A DNA stretch of 40,002 bases, from the NCBI GenBank assembly GCA_045613685.1, contig JAZLBL010000056.1, positions 1 to 40,002 on the forward strand, read 5' to 3'. Shown here piece after piece: positions 38,727-40,002 of this stretch. Within the stretch, counting starts at the first letter, position 1. Each line of letters opens with the position of its first letter. The position numbers were made by a program, and so were the translations under genes. Under the pieces are notes generated by a model. The model saw nothing but the letters and a program-made list of their open reading frames with translations, ran no database searches and was not told the DNA's origin. The stretch comes from Fimenecus sp045613685 (lineage in GTDB: Bacteria; Bacillota; Clostridia; Oscillospirales; Acutalibacteraceae).

Positions 38727-40002
38727 ATGAGAAAAATTATCAGTTTAAACAACAAATGGTCATTCCGTAAGGGTGTTAATGAAGTTCCAACAGTTACACC
38801 TGCTGATTGGGATTTTGTTAATGTTCCACATTGTTGGAATGCTATTGATGGTCAAGATGGTGGAAACGACTATTTCCGTGGCACTTGTTGTTATGTAAAA
38901 GACCTTGATAGAGAAGAAATTCCAACAGCAGATAAATATTATCTTGAAATCAATGGTGCAAATTCATCAGCAACTGTTTTTATGAATGGTGAAGAATTAG
39001 CATCTCACGACGGTGGTTATTCTACTTGGAGAGTTGATATTACAGAAGCACTTAAAAAGGGTACAAGACTTGGCATTCTTGTTGACAACTCTGCAAATGA
39101 AACAGTTTATCCACAGATGGCTGACTTTACATTCTATGGTGGTCTTTACAGAGATGTTAACCTTATTGCCGTGAGTGAAAGCCACTTTGAACTTGATTAT
39201 TATGGTGGCCGTGGTATTGCAATTACACCAAAAGTTGTGGGTACTGATGCACAGGTTACATTTGAATCTTTTGTTACAAACAAAAAGCCAGGTCAGATGA
39301 TTAACTATATCATTAAAGACAAATTGGGTGATGTTGTAACAACTCTCAAAACTGACGAAGCAGTTGAGACAATCGAAATTAAGAATGCTGTTCTCTGGAA
39401 TGGTAGAAAAAATCCATATCTTTACACAGCAGAAATCGAACTTCTTGACGGTGACAAGGTAATCGACAAGGTTTCAACTCGTTTCGGTTGCCGCACATTC
39501 GAAATCGACCCTGAAAGAGGATTTATCCTCAATGGTGAAGAGTATCCACTTCGTGGCGTTTCTCGTCATCAGGATAGATGGGGCTTTGGTAATGCTCTTT
39601 TACCTGAACACCACAAAGAAGATATGGAATTCATCTATGAAATGGGTGCAAACACAATCCGTCTTGCACACTATCAGCATGACCAATATTTTTATGACCT
39701 TTGCGACGAATATGGTATGGTGATTTGGGCTGAAATCCCATATATTTCAAAGCATATGCCAACAGGTCGTGAAAACACAATTTCACAGATGAAAGAGCTT
39801 ATTGTTCAAAATTATAACCACCCATCAATCGTTGTTTGGGGACTTTCAAATGAAATCACTATTGCAGGTTCAAATCCTAACCTTATCAAGAACCACAAAG
39901 ACCTAAATGACCTTGTTCACGATATGGATAAAACTCGTCTTACAACAATTGCAGCAGTTTCAATGTGTGACATCAACGATGAATATGTTCATATTTCTGA
40001 CG
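38727..40002 (+). CDS. GH2 beta-galactosidase (3' truncated by window edge)
   Basis: The first 425 residues of a family 2 glycoside hydrolase, cytoplasmic by the absence of a signal peptide. The N-terminal jelly-roll sugar-binding domain (about 1-165) includes WSFRKGVNEVPTVTP, VNVPHCWNAIDGQDGG and FYGGLYRDVNLI. The immunoglobulin-like domain covers about 170-270. The catalytic barrel starts near 275 (FILNGEEYPLRGVSRHQDRWG) and includes NTIRLAHYQHDQYFYDLCDEYGMVIWAEIP, a form typical of beta-galactosidases rather than glucuronidases. The acid/base is Glu376 in WGLSNE; the nucleophile lies beyond the window. RBS AAGGAG precedes the ATG. The locus with AraC and GPH symporters fits lactose or galactoside use. 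Confidence 0.92.
   Translation, partial: MRKIISLNNKWSFRKGVNEVPTVTPADWDFVNVPHCWNAIDGQDGGNDYFRGTCCYVKDLDREEIPTADKYYLEINGANSSATVFMNGEELASHDGGYSTWRVDITEALKKGTRLGILVDNSANETVYPQMADFTFYGGLYRDVNLIAVSESHFELDYYGGRGIAITPKVVGTDAQVTFESFVTNKKPGQMINYIIKDKLGDVVTTLKTDEAVETIEIKNAVLWNGRKNPYLYTAEIELLDGDKVIDKVSTRFGCRTFEIDPERGFILNGEEYPLRGVSRHQDRWGFGNALLPEHHKEDMEFIYEMGANTIRLAHYQHDQYFYDLCDEYGMVIWAEIPYISKHMPTGRENTISQMKELIVQNYNHPSIVVWGLSNEITIAGSNPNLIKNHKDLNDLVHDMDKTRLTTIAAVSMCDINDEYVHISD

Overview
The window reads as a chromosomal segment of a low-GC, endospore-forming Clostridia, most likely a gut member of the Oscillospirales/Ruminococcaceae. The evidence is the sporulation genes (yabP, yabQ, spoIVA, a sipL-like gene), strong Gram-positive ribosome binding sites, the glgB-C-D-A glycogen operon with a GlgD subunit, and many glycoside hydrolases. 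The taxon is an inference; no rRNA gene is present.

Layout. 1-317: end of gap (GAPDH). 442-2859: a GH3 beta-glucosidase with its catalytic domains in reversed order. 2957-4589: the yabP-yabQ-divIC-S1-domain cluster known from the Bacillus yab region. 4642-7053: a class I fumarase alpha subunit with no beta subunit beside it, then a membrane-anchored GH30 glycosidase. 7157-7244: a compact palindromic repeat. 7366-9399: an RlmL-type rRNA methyltransferase and a diacylglycerol kinase family lipid kinase. 9403-9773: a tRNA-Thr(GGT) with promoter and terminator, followed by a duplicated tRNA 3' end and a hairpin-rich insert. 9911-11389: an SLC45/GPH-like sugar transporter.

11437-17448 (minus strand) is the most unusual part. 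It is a compact, apparently intact operon of eight phage morphogenesis genes: small and large terminase, portal, prohead protease/scaffold, HK97-type major capsid, and three small proteins that fit neck positions. No tail, lysis, integrase, repressor or replication gene is next to it, and both borders are ordinary host genes. The reading frames and the visible catalytic motifs are intact, so it may be a maintained, domesticated or satellite-like DNA-packaging head module rather than a decaying prophage.

17591-21793: a MarR regulator with an inverted-repeat operator, and a heterodimeric ABC exporter with one degenerate ATP site. 22022-27718: the glgBCDA glycogen operon. 27766-29856 (minus): a GH36 alpha-galactosidase. 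29966-32986 (minus): a SipL-like protein and SpoIVA behind a near-consensus sigma-E promoter. 33126-34091: a DusB-like tRNA dihydrouridine synthase. 34130-40002: an AraC regulator, two GPH-family sugar symporters and the start of a GH2 beta-galactosidase. The promoters of the first symporter and of the GH2 gene share a spaced motif that is a candidate AraC target.

Taken together, the window combines glycan uptake and breakdown, storage of glucose as glycogen, sporulation and housekeeping functions, interrupted by one phage-derived packaging module.
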